A stretch of DNA of 9,751 nt from Bacillota bacterium (GTDB lineage Bacteria; Bacillota_A; Clostridia; Lachnospirales; Lachnospiraceae). The stretch covers positions 1-9,751 of the forward strand of contig JAEZSL010000285.1 in the NCBI GenBank assembly GCA_023443925.1, read 5' to 3'. Of the stretch, positions 1 to 7,367 are shown piece by piece (the stretch's first letter is position 1; each line of letters opens with the position of its first letter). The position numbers and the translations under genes were made by a program. Below the pieces are notes generated by a model. The model saw only the letters and a list, made by a program, of their open reading frames with translations, ran no database searches and was not told the origin of the DNA.

Positions 1-1322
1 TTAACAGGTTCTATGTCAAAAATAAAGTTGGTACTCTTTTGAGGAATGCTGCCTTCCAGACCGTTATTGAAGGTCTCTATCATTTCATCCGTTACATAAC
101 TGGAATAACGGCGGAAATTTGTGTTAACCGGCATCCAGTTATGGATAATTTCATCCGTATTAATGCGGTTTACACGTCCGTTTTCATCAATGGTGTAGTC
201 GGTGCCTTCCACTCCATAGGTCCATAAATCCACCCATTCCTGATTTTTCTGGAAAAGATTAATTACTTGCACATAAGCTGCCAGTTCTTTCGGATCTTCA
301 ACACCGGCACTAATGGAAAAGGCAACGGTATAGGTTCCCCAGCTCATCAAAGGTTTCTTCTGCTTATCTCCCAAGTAGAAATTCTTAAACAGTGCGTTGG
401 GTGCAGAAACACGTACTGCTTCATCCATTTCGAAAATTCGGTCATTGGAGCTGTTTGCAAACATGGCGCGGCCTGCTGCAAATTCTGTGGCGGACTGCTC
501 ACCGTTGGATAACTGATAGGAAGGAATAATACCCATTTCATTCCAGCGTTTTGTAATCTCGCACATCTGTTTATATTCTTCGGACTCATAAAAACTATAT
601 ACTTTACCGTCATCCATAACGTTGCCGTCGGTGAAAGCAAAACTGTTAATAAAATTTAAATTCTTTTCGGAAGGAAGGGCTCCGTTCAGCATTTTCGGAT
701 TGAGTCCCCGTCCAAGTCCGATATAATCCGGATGTTTTTCTTTGCATAAGGTATAGAAATTTTCCAGATCCGCAACACTGGTGATATCCGTTACTCCAAC
801 TTCGTCCATTAAATCCTGGCGAACCATCACCAGATAATCTTCTCCTGCATTGGGTTTATAGCCTACGGGAACCGCATAGATCTTATCTTTGATGGTAAAT
901 GCTTTTACCGCATTTTCCGCATCGCAGTATTCATACAATTCTTTTGCATTATCTTTAATTATATCGGTAACATCTGCATAATAGCCTTTCGCCACCATTT
1001 TAGCCGTTACTTCCGTATTGGTATAGCAAAAGAATTTCTCACCGGCTGAAAACATAAGCTCGGATTTACCGCCTGCATATTCTGTCCAGGGCAGGTACTG
1101 GATTTCCAGATCCACATTGATTTCGTTCAGAACTTTATCATAAATAACAGTTTCAAATAATTCCTTCATCCGGGGCGATTCTTCCCCAAACATAACTAAT
1201 TTTACCGGTATGGGAGCTTCTTTGCCTTCCCCGTTAACCGCCGGTTTTTCTTCTTTCCCGCATCCCATAAGCATTGCTGCCATGATGATTGCCATACATA
1301 AAAGTGATATTATTTTTTTCAT
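1..1322 (-). CDS. ABC transporter extracellular solute-binding lipoprotein (LplA/YtcQ-like), partial
   Basis: This is the ligand-capturing lipoprotein of a CUT1-type carbohydrate importer, anchored outside the membrane. The frame is open from the ATG at 1322 to the left edge, giving 440 residues without a stop; the C-terminus lies outside the window, and related proteins are usually about 500-550 residues. The N-terminus is a lipoprotein signal peptide: MKK, a hydrophobic stretch, then the lipobox Leu-Met-Gly-Cys with the lipidated Cys at residue 21, followed by a charged linker. The mature part has features typical of the family, such as the segment YLPWTEY near residue 80 and AVPVGYKPN near residue 150. 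An AGGAG at 1330-1334 sits 7 bases before the start, and only 15 bases separate it from the upstream permease stop, so it is the third gene of the operon. The family call is firm. The ligand is unknown, probably an oligosaccharide by analogy. Confidence 0.88.
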   Translation of the reverse strand, partial: MKKIISLLCMAIIMAAMLMGCGKEEKPAVNGEGKEAPIPVKLVMFGEESPRMKELFETVIYDKVLNEINVDLEIQYLPWTEYAGGKSELMFSAGEKFFCYTNTEVTAKMVAKGYYADVTDIIKDNAKELYEYCDAENAVKAFTIKDKIYAVPVGYKPNAGEDYLVMVRQDLMDEVGVTDITSVADLENFYTLCKEKHPDYIGLGRGLNPKMLNGALPSEKNLNFINSFAFTDGNVMDDGKVYSFYESEEYKQMCEITKRWNEMGIIPSYQLSNGEQSATEFAAGRAMFANSSNDRIFEMDEAVRVSAPNALFKNFYLGDKQKKPLMSWGTYTVAFSISAGVEDPKELAAYVQVINLFQKNQEWVDLWTYGVEGTDYTIDENGRVNRINTDEIIHNWMPVNTNFRRYSSYVTDEMIETFNNGLEGSIPQKSTNFIFDIEPV

Positions 1323-1337
1323 ACCTCTTCTCCTCTC

Positions 1338-2225
1338 TTACCCTTTCAGTGCCCCAACTGTCACACCTTTTACAAAATATTTTTGTATGAAAGGGTATAC
1401 AAATGCAATCGGTCCGATTGCAATACAAGTAATTGCCATTTTTATCGTCTGAGTCGGCAGGACGATATGTGCTGCTCCTAATCCATTGGGATTCGTAGCC
1501 AGATACTGAATATTTGAGTTCATCTTATATAAAATATACTGCATCGTGAAATATTTTGAATCATCCACTAACATCAGCGGAAGATAAAAGTCATTCCAGA
1601 AGGTTAATGCATAAAAAAGCGTAATCGTTACTATGCCGGCTTTGGAAAGCGGCATTATGATCTTATAAAAGATCTGGAAATATCCTGCGCCGTCTATTTT
1701 GGCACTTTCCATGAGTTCACCGGGCAGCCCTTTTATAAAATTCCGTATCAGGTACATATAAAATACATTCATGCTGTAAGGCAGAATAAGTCCTAACAGC
1801 GCATTATCCAGGTGATAATACTTTGTGCATACCAGATACCAGGGCAGCATTCCTCCGTTAAACAGCATGGTAAAGTACGCAAAGAAAGCCAGTTTATTTG
1901 CATGACGGAATTCCTTTATGGAAACAACATAAGCAAAGCAGGTGGTAATTATAACGGATATGGTGGTTCCAATTACCGTGGTTAGTATCGTCATTGTATA
2001 AGCTCCGATTATTTTACCGCCCTGGCTGTTCATAATGTACTTATAGGTATCCAGTGAAAATCCCCGGGGTAAAAGTGAAAATCCTTTTACGGCTATCTCC
2101 TGCTCTGTTGATAAAGAGCCTGCTAGGGCGAGAACAAGAGGGAACAGGCAAATCACTGAAAATAATCCGATTAGAATATAGAAGAATCCGACCAGCAGCT
2201 TATCTGATTTTAAATTACGTTTCAT
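1338..2225 (-). CDS. ABC sugar transporter permease, LplC/YtcP/UgpE type
   Basis: This 295-residue integral membrane protein is the second permease half of the CUT1 importer. Hydrophobic segments lie at about residues 12-34, 75-100, 111-132, 140-162, 195-217 and 259-279, matching the usual six. The cytoplasmic EAA loop that contacts the ATPase is visible as ESAKIDGA at 173-180, with the trailing Met-Pro at 191-192. The C-terminal end, YFVKGVTVGALKG, is characteristic of the LplC/UgpE side of the heterodimer. The ATG at 2225 follows an AGAGGA at 2237-2242, 11 bases upstream, and the gene starts 17 bases after the upstream permease stops. No ATPase gene is visible; relatives commonly share an MsmX-type ATPase, so that subunit is inferred to be elsewhere. 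Confidence 0.93.
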   Translation of the reverse strand: MKRNLKSDKLLVGFFYILIGLFSVICLFPLVLALAGSLSTEQEIAVKGFSLLPRGFSLDTYKYIMNSQGGKIIGAYTMTILTTVIGTTISVIITTCFAYVVSIKEFRHANKLAFFAYFTMLFNGGMLPWYLVCTKYYHLDNALLGLILPYSMNVFYMYLIRNFIKGLPGELMESAKIDGAGYFQIFYKIIMPLSKAGIVTITLFYALTFWNDFYLPLMLVDDSKYFTMQYILYKMNSNIQYLATNPNGLGAAHIVLPTQTIKMAITCIAIGPIAFVYPFIQKYFVKGVTVGALKG

Positions 2226-2242
2226 CTCTTACTCTTTCCTCT

Positions 2243-3160
2243 CTAAAATAATGTAGATTCTTTATCATACCACCCTGCCAGTTTATTGGATATCACCACC
2301 AGAATGAATCCGATGATGGACTGGTATAAGGAGATGGCTGATGCAAATGCCATGTCACCATTTCTAACCCCGCTCCGGTATACATACACATCAATAACAT
2401 CCGTAACCGGCAGCAAAAGAGGATTCAGATTTGTTAAGCCTATCATCATACCCAGATTACCCTTTAGCATATTTCCCACCGATAGCAGAAACATAATGGT
2501 AATGGTGGGCCGCAGCAGGGGCAGGGTAATTTTCTTAATCTGCTGCCATTTTGTTGCCCCGTCTACCTGGGCTGCTTCATATATAGCGGTATCAAAACCG
2601 GTAAGTGTACCATAATAAATAACTGAATTATACCCGGTACTCTGCCAGATTACAACCAATACCAATATGACTACCCAGGCTTTGGGGCTGGAATAAAAGT
2701 CGAAATTGATCCCGGCATTTTTCAGAGAATTGGCTACTAAACCTACATCCGAGCTTAATATGGCATTCAGAATTGCCCCCATTACCATCCAGGATATAAA
2801 GTAAGGAAAAAACATCACACTCTGGCTTACTTTAATAAAACGTTTGTTTCGAATCTCACTTAACATAATGGCAATGGCTACCGCAAATATTGTACCAAAT
2901 ATAAAAAACAGTATATTTAGACCGATGGTGTTTCTGGTTGCTCTTAAGGCTGTGTACATATTGTCAAAGAAAAAGCTGAAATTCTTGAATAAGGGATCAG
3001 CCCACTTACTGCCAAAAATTCCGCCTTTATAGTTATAATCTTTAAACACCAGAACCAGGCCGGCCATAGGAACATAGGCAAAAGCAATTAAAACCAATAC
3101 ACCGGGAAGTGCCATTAAATACAACGGCAGGTCCTGCTTAAACGTATGTTTCCGTTTCAT
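2243..3160 (-). CDS. ABC sugar transporter permease, LplB/UgpA type
   Basis: This 305-residue integral membrane protein is the first permease half of the importer and the first gene of the operon. Hydrophobic segments are seen near residues 13-34, 80-100, 112-134, 161-180, 215-235 and 272-291. The EAA motif that docks the ATPase is a textbook example: EAAQVDGA at 195-202, then I-LP at 211-214. The opening segment, with a short basic N-terminus, DLPLYLMALPG and FKDYN near 40, is typical of LplB/YtcP-linked permeases. The start is set by GAGAGGA about 7 bases before the ATG at 3160. Upstream lie about 565 non-coding bases holding the array and promoter candidates described separately, so the operon probably has its own regulated promoter. 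Confidence 0.94.
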   Translation of the reverse strand: MKRKHTFKQDLPLYLMALPGVLVLIAFAYVPMAGLVLVFKDYNYKGGIFGSKWADPLFKNFSFFFDNMYTALRATRNTIGLNILFFIFGTIFAVAIAIMLSEIRNKRFIKVSQSVMFFPYFISWMVMGAILNAILSSDVGLVANSLKNAGINFDFYSSPKAWVVILVLVVIWQSTGYNSVIYYGTLTGFDTAIYEAAQVDGATKWQQIKKITLPLLRPTITIMFLLSVGNMLKGNLGMMIGLTNLNPLLLPVTDVIDVYVYRSGVRNGDMAFASAISLYQSIIGFILVVISNKLAGWYDKESTLF

Positions 3161-3290
3161 GATAGTTCCTCTCTATTATGTATATTTTTCACTGTATTTG
3201 TATTTCCTTTCATGTCATTTCAGGTTTAATGTACCGATGACTTCACCCTTCCATTCTTTTTTTCACCATGCGCACTTGTGATGTACACCC

Positions 3291-3319
3291 AGTCTACTGG
3301 CACAATGACGAAATAACAA
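3291..3319 (-). promoter_or_regulatory. weak alternative promoter with overlapping dyad
   Basis: On the minus strand TTGTTA (3314-3319) is 17 bases from TAGACT (3291-3296), each matching four of six consensus bases. The -10 hexamer lies inside the inverted repeat CCAGT-CT-ACTGG (3289-3300), which would be a natural operator position. It would leave a leader of about 125 bases before the first permease. The call is weak, because matches of this quality are common in AT-rich DNA. Confidence 0.2.
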
Positions 3320-3373
3320 TCTTAAATATATCTGATTTTATTAAAAACCCATGATATAACCCGTAATTATTCT

Positions 3374-3403
3374 ATTAAATTAATGTTATTCTATAAATTT
3401 CAA
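3374..3403 (-). promoter_or_regulatory. best promoter candidate for the ABC operon
   Basis: On the minus strand TTGAAA (3398-3403) is 18 bases from TTTAAT (3374-3379); each matches five of six sigma-A consensus bases. Transcription would begin near 3367, giving a leader of about 200 bases before the first permease. The 19-bp repeat array starts 37 bases upstream of the -35, an appropriate position for activator binding. The local AT richness means the match could be accidental. Confidence 0.35.
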
Positions 3404-3439
3404 AGCATTTAAGCTATAATGGCTGTTTAAAATATCTTT

Positions 3440-3589
3440 TCTACTATATAGATAAGATTCTGTTATATAGAAAAGGTTCCGTTAGGTAGAAAATGTACTG
3501 TTATATAGAAAATATACTGTTAGGTATAAATTTCTGTTAGGCAAAAAATGTTCTGTTATGTAGTAAATTTTCTGTTATACGGAAAATGA
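3440..3589. repeat. tandem array of degenerate 19-bp units
   Basis: Seven clear units begin at 3459, 3478, 3497, 3516, 3533, 3552 and 3571, and a more diverged one begins at 3440. The spacing is exactly 19 bases except for one unit of 17. The plus-strand consensus is about TCTGTTATRTAGAAAATNT. GTTA is invariant in the seven good units, while the middle alternates between TATAG-like and GGTAG-like forms. Each unit is weakly dyad-symmetric (TTCT...AGAA). The array lies between the AraC-type gene and the transporter operon, directly against the regulator's terminator stem. Binding by that regulator is inference. It is not a CRISPR, because the units are contiguous and have no spacers. Confidence 0.85.
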
Positions 3590-3624
3590 CCTTCGCATTC
3601 ATATTGCTGTTTCGTGCGAAGGTC
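3580..3624 (-). terminator. probable terminator of the AraC-type regulator gene
   Basis: A perfect 10-bp inverted repeat, GACCTTCGCA (3588-3597) with TGCGAAGGTC (3615-3624), encloses a 17-base loop. On the minus strand it is followed by ATTTTCC, a short and imperfect T-tract. It lies about 100 bases after the regulator's stop codon. The stem is strong but the loop is long and the T-tract weak, so it may be an inefficient terminator or a protein-binding dyad. Confidence 0.5.
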
Positions 3625-3630
3625 CATTTA

Positions 3631-3660
3631 TTGTTTGCAATACCCTTTGTTTGCAATACC
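3631..3660. repeat. 14-bp perfect direct repeat
   Basis: TTGTTTGCAATACC occurs at 3631-3644 and again at 3647-3660, separated by two bases (16-base period). It lies in the 3' untranslated stretch between the regulator stop codon and its terminator stem. I see no gene associated with it. It may be a small local duplication. Confidence 0.85.
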
Positions 3661-3725
3661 GTAAAGGCTTGTCATCATACGCCGTTAAAATGTTTTTTCT
3701 GTCTCTTCGATAAGCAAAACGCAAG

Positions 3726-6014
3726 TTACTTATCTTTAATTTTACGCATGGAAGACGGTGATACTCCATAATACTTACGAAAAGCTGCCGAAAAATAAGA
3801 AGAACTATTAAATCCAACCTGTCTGGCAATTTCCTGTACCGTGCTCTGGGATTCTTCTTTAAAAATTTCTCTGGCTTTTTGAAGTCTCAATTGATTCACA
3901 TAATGAGGAAACGCCATACCGGTATAACTGTTGAATAGTTTACTAAAATGGGAGACACTGAACCCATAACGGTCTGCCACTGTTTCTACCGATAAGCCGC
4001 AGTCATTATAATTCTGATTAATATATTCCAGGATATTTTCCATCATCCTGGCCGCTGTTGATTTTCTTCCTGCCTGCAATTGCTGCTGTACCTGTAAAAA
4101 CAGCTGACTCAGCCACTCATCAATATTTACCTGTCCGATAAACATGGGATTCGTAAGAAAATCTTCCAGGTACACCTCATACTCCTCGTTTTTCTCTCCG
4201 CAAACGGATTCAGACAAACGTATTACATCTGCTATGAGTTGTTTTAAATATTTCTGGGCAGTCACAATATGGTAGGCAGTAAGATTTTGCAGCAGATTTA
4301 AAACCTGTTTTGGAAGGTCGCCGCTTTCTATGCCCTTAACCATCTGTAATATATTCTCTCTCTCCGGTTCTGTTATGGCTCCCTGCTGCTTTTTCTTAAG
4401 CAGTTCTTCATCCATGATAAAGATCTCTTTTGACATAATGTAATACTCCGTCAGCATTTCAGCTTTCGCGTAGGCTTTCGGAAGTTTATCCATACTGCTG
4501 CACCTGGAAATTCCCATACACCCCTTTACCTTATATATATCGTTTAATTCCTGCAGCACCTGTCCCATTATACTGCGTATCTGCTCCGGTACAAGCTGCT
4601 GTCCGGATTCTTCATAGTGAAGTATAACAATTTCACCCTGGCTGACCCGGTAACAGTGATCTCCTCCAAAGCCTTCCCCCGGTTTATTTAAAAATACCTT
4701 ACCCAGATATGTCAATAAGGCCTCATTCTGGCTCCAATCTTCCATAGAATACCGGAAAACGGTCAGAATAAAATAATCAGGCACGCAGGCTCCGAATTCA
4801 AACATTTTATCCGTAAAGCCCTCTCCCGTGGTACCCTGGCGTAAAAACCGCACAACTGCATTGCTGCGGATCTGGCTTTTTAAGAGATTCATATTCTGAT
4901 TCACATCCTGAAGTGCATCGGTAGCCATCATCAGCTCATCCTTACCACTTGCCGTAACTGCCTCGGACTGGGCTATCTCAAAAATGCCATGAAATATTTT
5001 TCCCAAGGGACGGTAGATCCATTCCGACAGAAGCCATACGAGAACGATTATAATACTCATAACAAAAACAGTAGAAAGCATAATGGTTCTAAGAGCCTGA
5101 TTCACCTGAGCCTGACTGGTGGAAAATTCCTGGATGCGGATTGAGAAAAACCGTTTATCCTTCGACCAAATATAAGAAACCGCCTGTTTTTCCCCTTCCA
5201 CATTCTCATAATAGGAGTCTTCAGAGATATTCTTTGCCCTGATATCCCCAGATATTTTATGAATTACATCTGCATACTCGTTTTTCTGGCTGGCCACCTG
5301 CTCTCCGTCCTGATGAAAAATATAGATAGGGTTTTCCGTCTCCCGGTTCCAGGGCAGAACCCGTTCCTGTACTTCATCCATATTAATTACCAAGGCCACC
5401 CCGTAACTGCTGGGTCCATAGAGGAATTCCCTGTCGGTACATAAAAGCACCATCTTTTTTTTGTACTTTCTGGCATCCGAATAGACAAAAAATATCTCTT
5501 TGTCAGAAGAAGTCTTATTTGCATTGGAAACGATTTCTTCCTTGGCCGCTGTAGTAACGGTACCGGTATCAAAACTGGCCAGTACTTCATCTTTATGAAA
5601 CAGTATGACGGAGGAAATACCCGTCATATTCGTTGCAACCGCCCGCATGGATTCATAAATGGAATCGATATGGGATTCTTCCCTCCCCTTTGTAACCAGA
5701 TAGGCTTTAATATTATAATTACGGACTAAAAGTTGAGCCTGTGACTGATATTGTTCAAGCTGGTTTTCATAGGATTCGTTTAAATTCTTTAAAACTTCTC
5801 TGGTCTCTTTATCACTCTCTTCCCGGATTGAAACAAAAAGCCCCCTGAAAACTGCCACATCAATAAAACCGATCGCAAGTACCGCAACTGCGAGAAATGC
5901 AATTAGTATTCTGATCCGATACCTTGACCCTCTTATATTTTTCCCCCACCTGATTGCTTTTCTTATTAATTCCCCCCGGATTGCTTTTTGCAGGTTGTTT
6001 TTTCCTGCCCCCAT
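3726..6014 (-). CDS. membrane-bound AraC-family transcriptional regulator (YesS/YtdP-like)
   Basis: This 762-residue one-component sensor-regulator has membrane segments at about 34-58 and 309-331, which frame an extracellular domain of some 250 residues that is probably Cache-like and ligand-binding. After the second segment comes a linker, then a middle region (about 400-540) whose GIS...LPKAYAKAEML stretch recalls the degenerate GGDEF-like domain of YesN- and PucR-type regulators. The C-terminal hundred residues form the AraC double helix-turn-helix: LSVETVADRYGFSVSHFSKLF at 674-694 and STVQEIARQVGFNSSSYFSAAF at 724-745, then YYGVSP. Length and layout match B. subtilis YesS (about 761) and YtdP (about 772), which neighbour sugar transporters. 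An AAGGAG lies 8 bases before the ATG. It most likely activates the adjacent ABC operon; ligand and DNA site are inferred. Fusion to a membrane sensor replaces a separate histidine kinase. Confidence 0.93.
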   Translation of the reverse strand: MGAGKNNLQKAIRGELIRKAIRWGKNIRGSRYRIRILIAFLAVAVLAIGFIDVAVFRGLFVSIREESDKETREVLKNLNESYENQLEQYQSQAQLLVRNYNIKAYLVTKGREESHIDSIYESMRAVATNMTGISSVILFHKDEVLASFDTGTVTTAAKEEIVSNANKTSSDKEIFFVYSDARKYKKKMVLLCTDREFLYGPSSYGVALVINMDEVQERVLPWNRETENPIYIFHQDGEQVASQKNEYADVIHKISGDIRAKNISEDSYYENVEGEKQAVSYIWSKDKRFFSIRIQEFSTSQAQVNQALRTIMLSTVFVMSIIIVLVWLLSEWIYRPLGKIFHGIFEIAQSEAVTASGKDELMMATDALQDVNQNMNLLKSQIRSNAVVRFLRQGTTGEGFTDKMFEFGACVPDYFILTVFRYSMEDWSQNEALLTYLGKVFLNKPGEGFGGDHCYRVSQGEIVILHYEESGQQLVPEQIRSIMGQVLQELNDIYKVKGCMGISRCSSMDKLPKAYAKAEMLTEYYIMSKEIFIMDEELLKKKQQGAITEPERENILQMVKGIESGDLPKQVLNLLQNLTAYHIVTAQKYLKQLIADVIRLSESVCGEKNEEYEVYLEDFLTNPMFIGQVNIDEWLSQLFLQVQQQLQAGRKSTAARMMENILEYINQNYNDCGLSVETVADRYGFSVSHFSKLFNSYTGMAFPHYVNQLRLQKAREIFKEESQSTVQEIARQVGFNSSSYFSAAFRKYYGVSPSSMRKIKDK

Positions 6015-6058
6015 ACTTCCATCTCCTTCATTCCGTTAAACTCCGGATTAATAGTAGA

Positions 6059-6087
6059 ATTATAACATCCCGGCCTTTCAAATTCAA
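6059..6087 (-). promoter_or_regulatory. promoter of the AraC-type regulator gene
   Basis: On the minus strand TTGAAT (6082-6087) is 17 bases from a perfect TATAAT (6059-6064), which is preceded by TGT, giving an extended -10. The start of transcription would be near 6052, about 38 bases before the ATG, with the ribosome binding site between. This is the best sigma-A promoter in the window and suggests appreciable constitutive expression of the regulator. Confidence 0.8.
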
Positions 6088-6173
6088 TTTTTACACTCTA
6101 TTAAAAACATGGCATTTTATCAAAAACATCTGATTCTCCTATTCTCTAACTCCATATGGCAAGTTTAGGAAAC

Positions 6174-6214
6174 AAAAGAATAAAACCGCTCCTCCGGTTA
6201 GTGAAGGAACGGTT
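6174..6214 (-). terminator. intrinsic terminator of the dehydrogenase gene
   Basis: On the minus strand AACCGTTCCT pairs with AGGAGCGGTT (arms 6205-6214 and 6184-6193), ten pairs including one G-T, around an 11-base loop. It is followed directly by TTATTCTTTT. It lies 35 bases after the dehydrogenase stop codon and separates that gene from the AraC-type regulator. Confidence 0.85.
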
Positions 6215-6248
6215 CAAACTATCAATTAATTGGTAGACGTATAGCGAA

Positions 6249-7229
6249 TTATAATTCCAATTTGTAAATTTCCCCCGCTGCCATTGCAAGCAAACCTTCT
6301 ATACTGCAGGTAATCATGCTGTCTATGTTTGCGTTGGTATAAAAAGCCATATGCTGTGTCATTACGACATTGGGAAACTGCCGCAGATAAACCATATCCC
6401 TGTTTTTTATGATATCCGTCTTCCGGTCAACATGATAAATCCCGTCTTCATTTTCAAAAACATCAAGCCCTAAAGCCCCGATTTTCTGATTCTCTATTCC
6501 TTCGGTGAGGGAGGATATATCCATAAGCTCTCCTCTGGCCGTATTAATCAGCACAACACCTGGCTTCATCTGATTTATGGCCTGGCTGTTAATGAGATGA
6601 TGATTCTGCGGGCTAAGCGGTATATGAAGGGATATGATATCTGCTTCCCGATATAGTTCGGCAAGAGATACATAGGACGCATATTTCTTTATGTCTTCCT
6701 TCTCCTGCCTGTTATAAGCAAGCAGTGTGCAGCCAAAGCCTGATAAAATCTTAATGACCGCTCCGCCAATTTTCCCGGTGCCAATAATACCCACCGTCTG
6801 ACTGCCCAGTTCTTTTCCGATAAGGCCTTTCAGGGAATAGTCGTTGACGTTCTGTCTCCATATTGCCGGTTTGTAATGTCTTAGTGCCAGAAGCATCAGC
6901 ATGATCGTAAACTCTGCTACTCCATCGGGAGGATACGTAGAATTGCAAACCCTCATACCGATTTCCCTGGCGTAGGAAAGATCAATATGATTATATCCAA
7001 TCGTTCTGGTGGATATATATCTGACACCACAGTTTTTTAGTTCAGTAAGAACCGCCCGGTTCAGGCTGCTATATCCTAATATACTGATTCCCTCACACCC
7101 CTTTGCCAACTCCAGTGTTTCGGCAGATAATGGCTTTCCGGTTGTAACCAGTTCCAGCTTATATTGTTCTTTCAATTCCTTGAGCCTTCTATTCTCATCC
7201 GGCCGCATTTCATAAACTGCAATCTTCAC
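6249..7229 (-). CDS. D-isomer-specific 2-hydroxyacid dehydrogenase, VanH/D-lactate dehydrogenase-like
   Basis: This 326-residue cytosolic oxidoreductase is predicted to reduce a 2-keto acid, such as pyruvate, to the D-2-hydroxyacid. The substrate-domain signature YISTRTIGYNHID (71-83) is shared with VanH and Firmicute D-lactate dehydrogenases. The nucleotide-binding glycine motif is GTGKIG at 150-155. The catalytic triad is visible as Arg232 (NTARGELMD), Glu259 (LDVFENE) and His293 (MTQHMAFYT). The residue that usually fixes NAD preference, an Asp at the end of the second Rossmann strand, is Asn173 followed by Arg (AYNRQ). The usual Pro before the catalytic His is Gln292. The start is GTG at 7229, with AGGA 8 bases upstream; no in-frame ATG fits the ribosome binding site. 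No ligase or VanX-type dipeptidase gene is nearby, so there is no basis for a resistance call. Confidence 0.9.
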   Translation of the reverse strand: MKIAVYEMRPDENRRLKELKEQYKLELVTTGKPLSAETLELAKGCEGISILGYSSLNRAVLTELKNCGVRYISTRTIGYNHIDLSYAREIGMRVCNSTYPPDGVAEFTIMLMLLALRHYKPAIWRQNVNDYSLKGLIGKELGSQTVGIIGTGKIGGAVIKILSGFGCTLLAYNRQEKEDIKKYASYVSLAELYREADIISLHIPLSPQNHHLINSQAINQMKPGVVLINTARGELMDISSLTEGIENQKIGALGLDVFENEDGIYHVDRKTDIIKNRDMVYLRQFPNVVMTQHMAFYTNANIDSMITCSIEGLLAMAAGEIYKLEL

Positions 7230-7274
7230 ACATCTTTTCCTTTCTGCCGCCCATCGGCATCACATAATAGCGAA

Positions 7275-7309
7275 AGAGACAGGCAATGCCTGTCATCTCC
7301 CGTTTTTTT
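7275..7309 (+). terminator. terminator-like hairpin with T-tract on the plus strand
   Basis: GACAGGC (7278-7284) pairs with GCCTGTC (7288-7294) around a 3-base loop, extended by three pairs across a one-base bulge. Four bases later, on the plus strand, comes a run of seven T (7303-7309). In that orientation it looks like an intrinsic terminator, yet no plus-strand gene precedes it. In the minus orientation it would be a hairpin in the dehydrogenase leader, about 50 bases before the start. Confidence 0.3.
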
Positions 7310-7358
7310 ATTTAATTGGTTACGTTTTTTAAGATGATTCAAATAAACCGTCAAACCG

Positions 7359-7367
7359 ATTATACCA
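7359..7367 (-). promoter_or_regulatory. candidate extended -10 for the dehydrogenase gene
   Basis: On the minus strand TGG precedes a perfect TATAAT (7359-7364), forming an extended -10. No good -35 is visible 16-18 bases upstream (AGGATA at 17). The transcript would start near 7352 and carry about 120 bases of leader, including the hairpin at 7275-7298. Confidence 0.45.

Noticed and set aside
347..640. Separate small protein on the minus strand
   Set aside because: It is an out-of-frame reading inside the solute-binding protein gene, whose own frame is open and family-like throughout.
3415..3420. Plus-strand promoter at TATAAT
   Set aside because: No acceptable -35 lies 16-18 bases upstream and no plus-strand gene follows.
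3440..3589. CRISPR array
   Set aside because: Units are only 19 bases, contiguous and degenerate, with no unique spacers and no cas genes nearby.
3440..3589. Iteron-type replication origin
   Set aside because: Iteron-like unit length, but no replication initiator gene, DnaA boxes or partition genes; the context is a chromosomal sugar-uptake locus.
6249..7229. Part of a vancomycin-resistance cluster
   Set aside because: The enzyme is VanH-like, but no VanA/B-type ligase, VanX dipeptidase or VanRS pair is present in the window.
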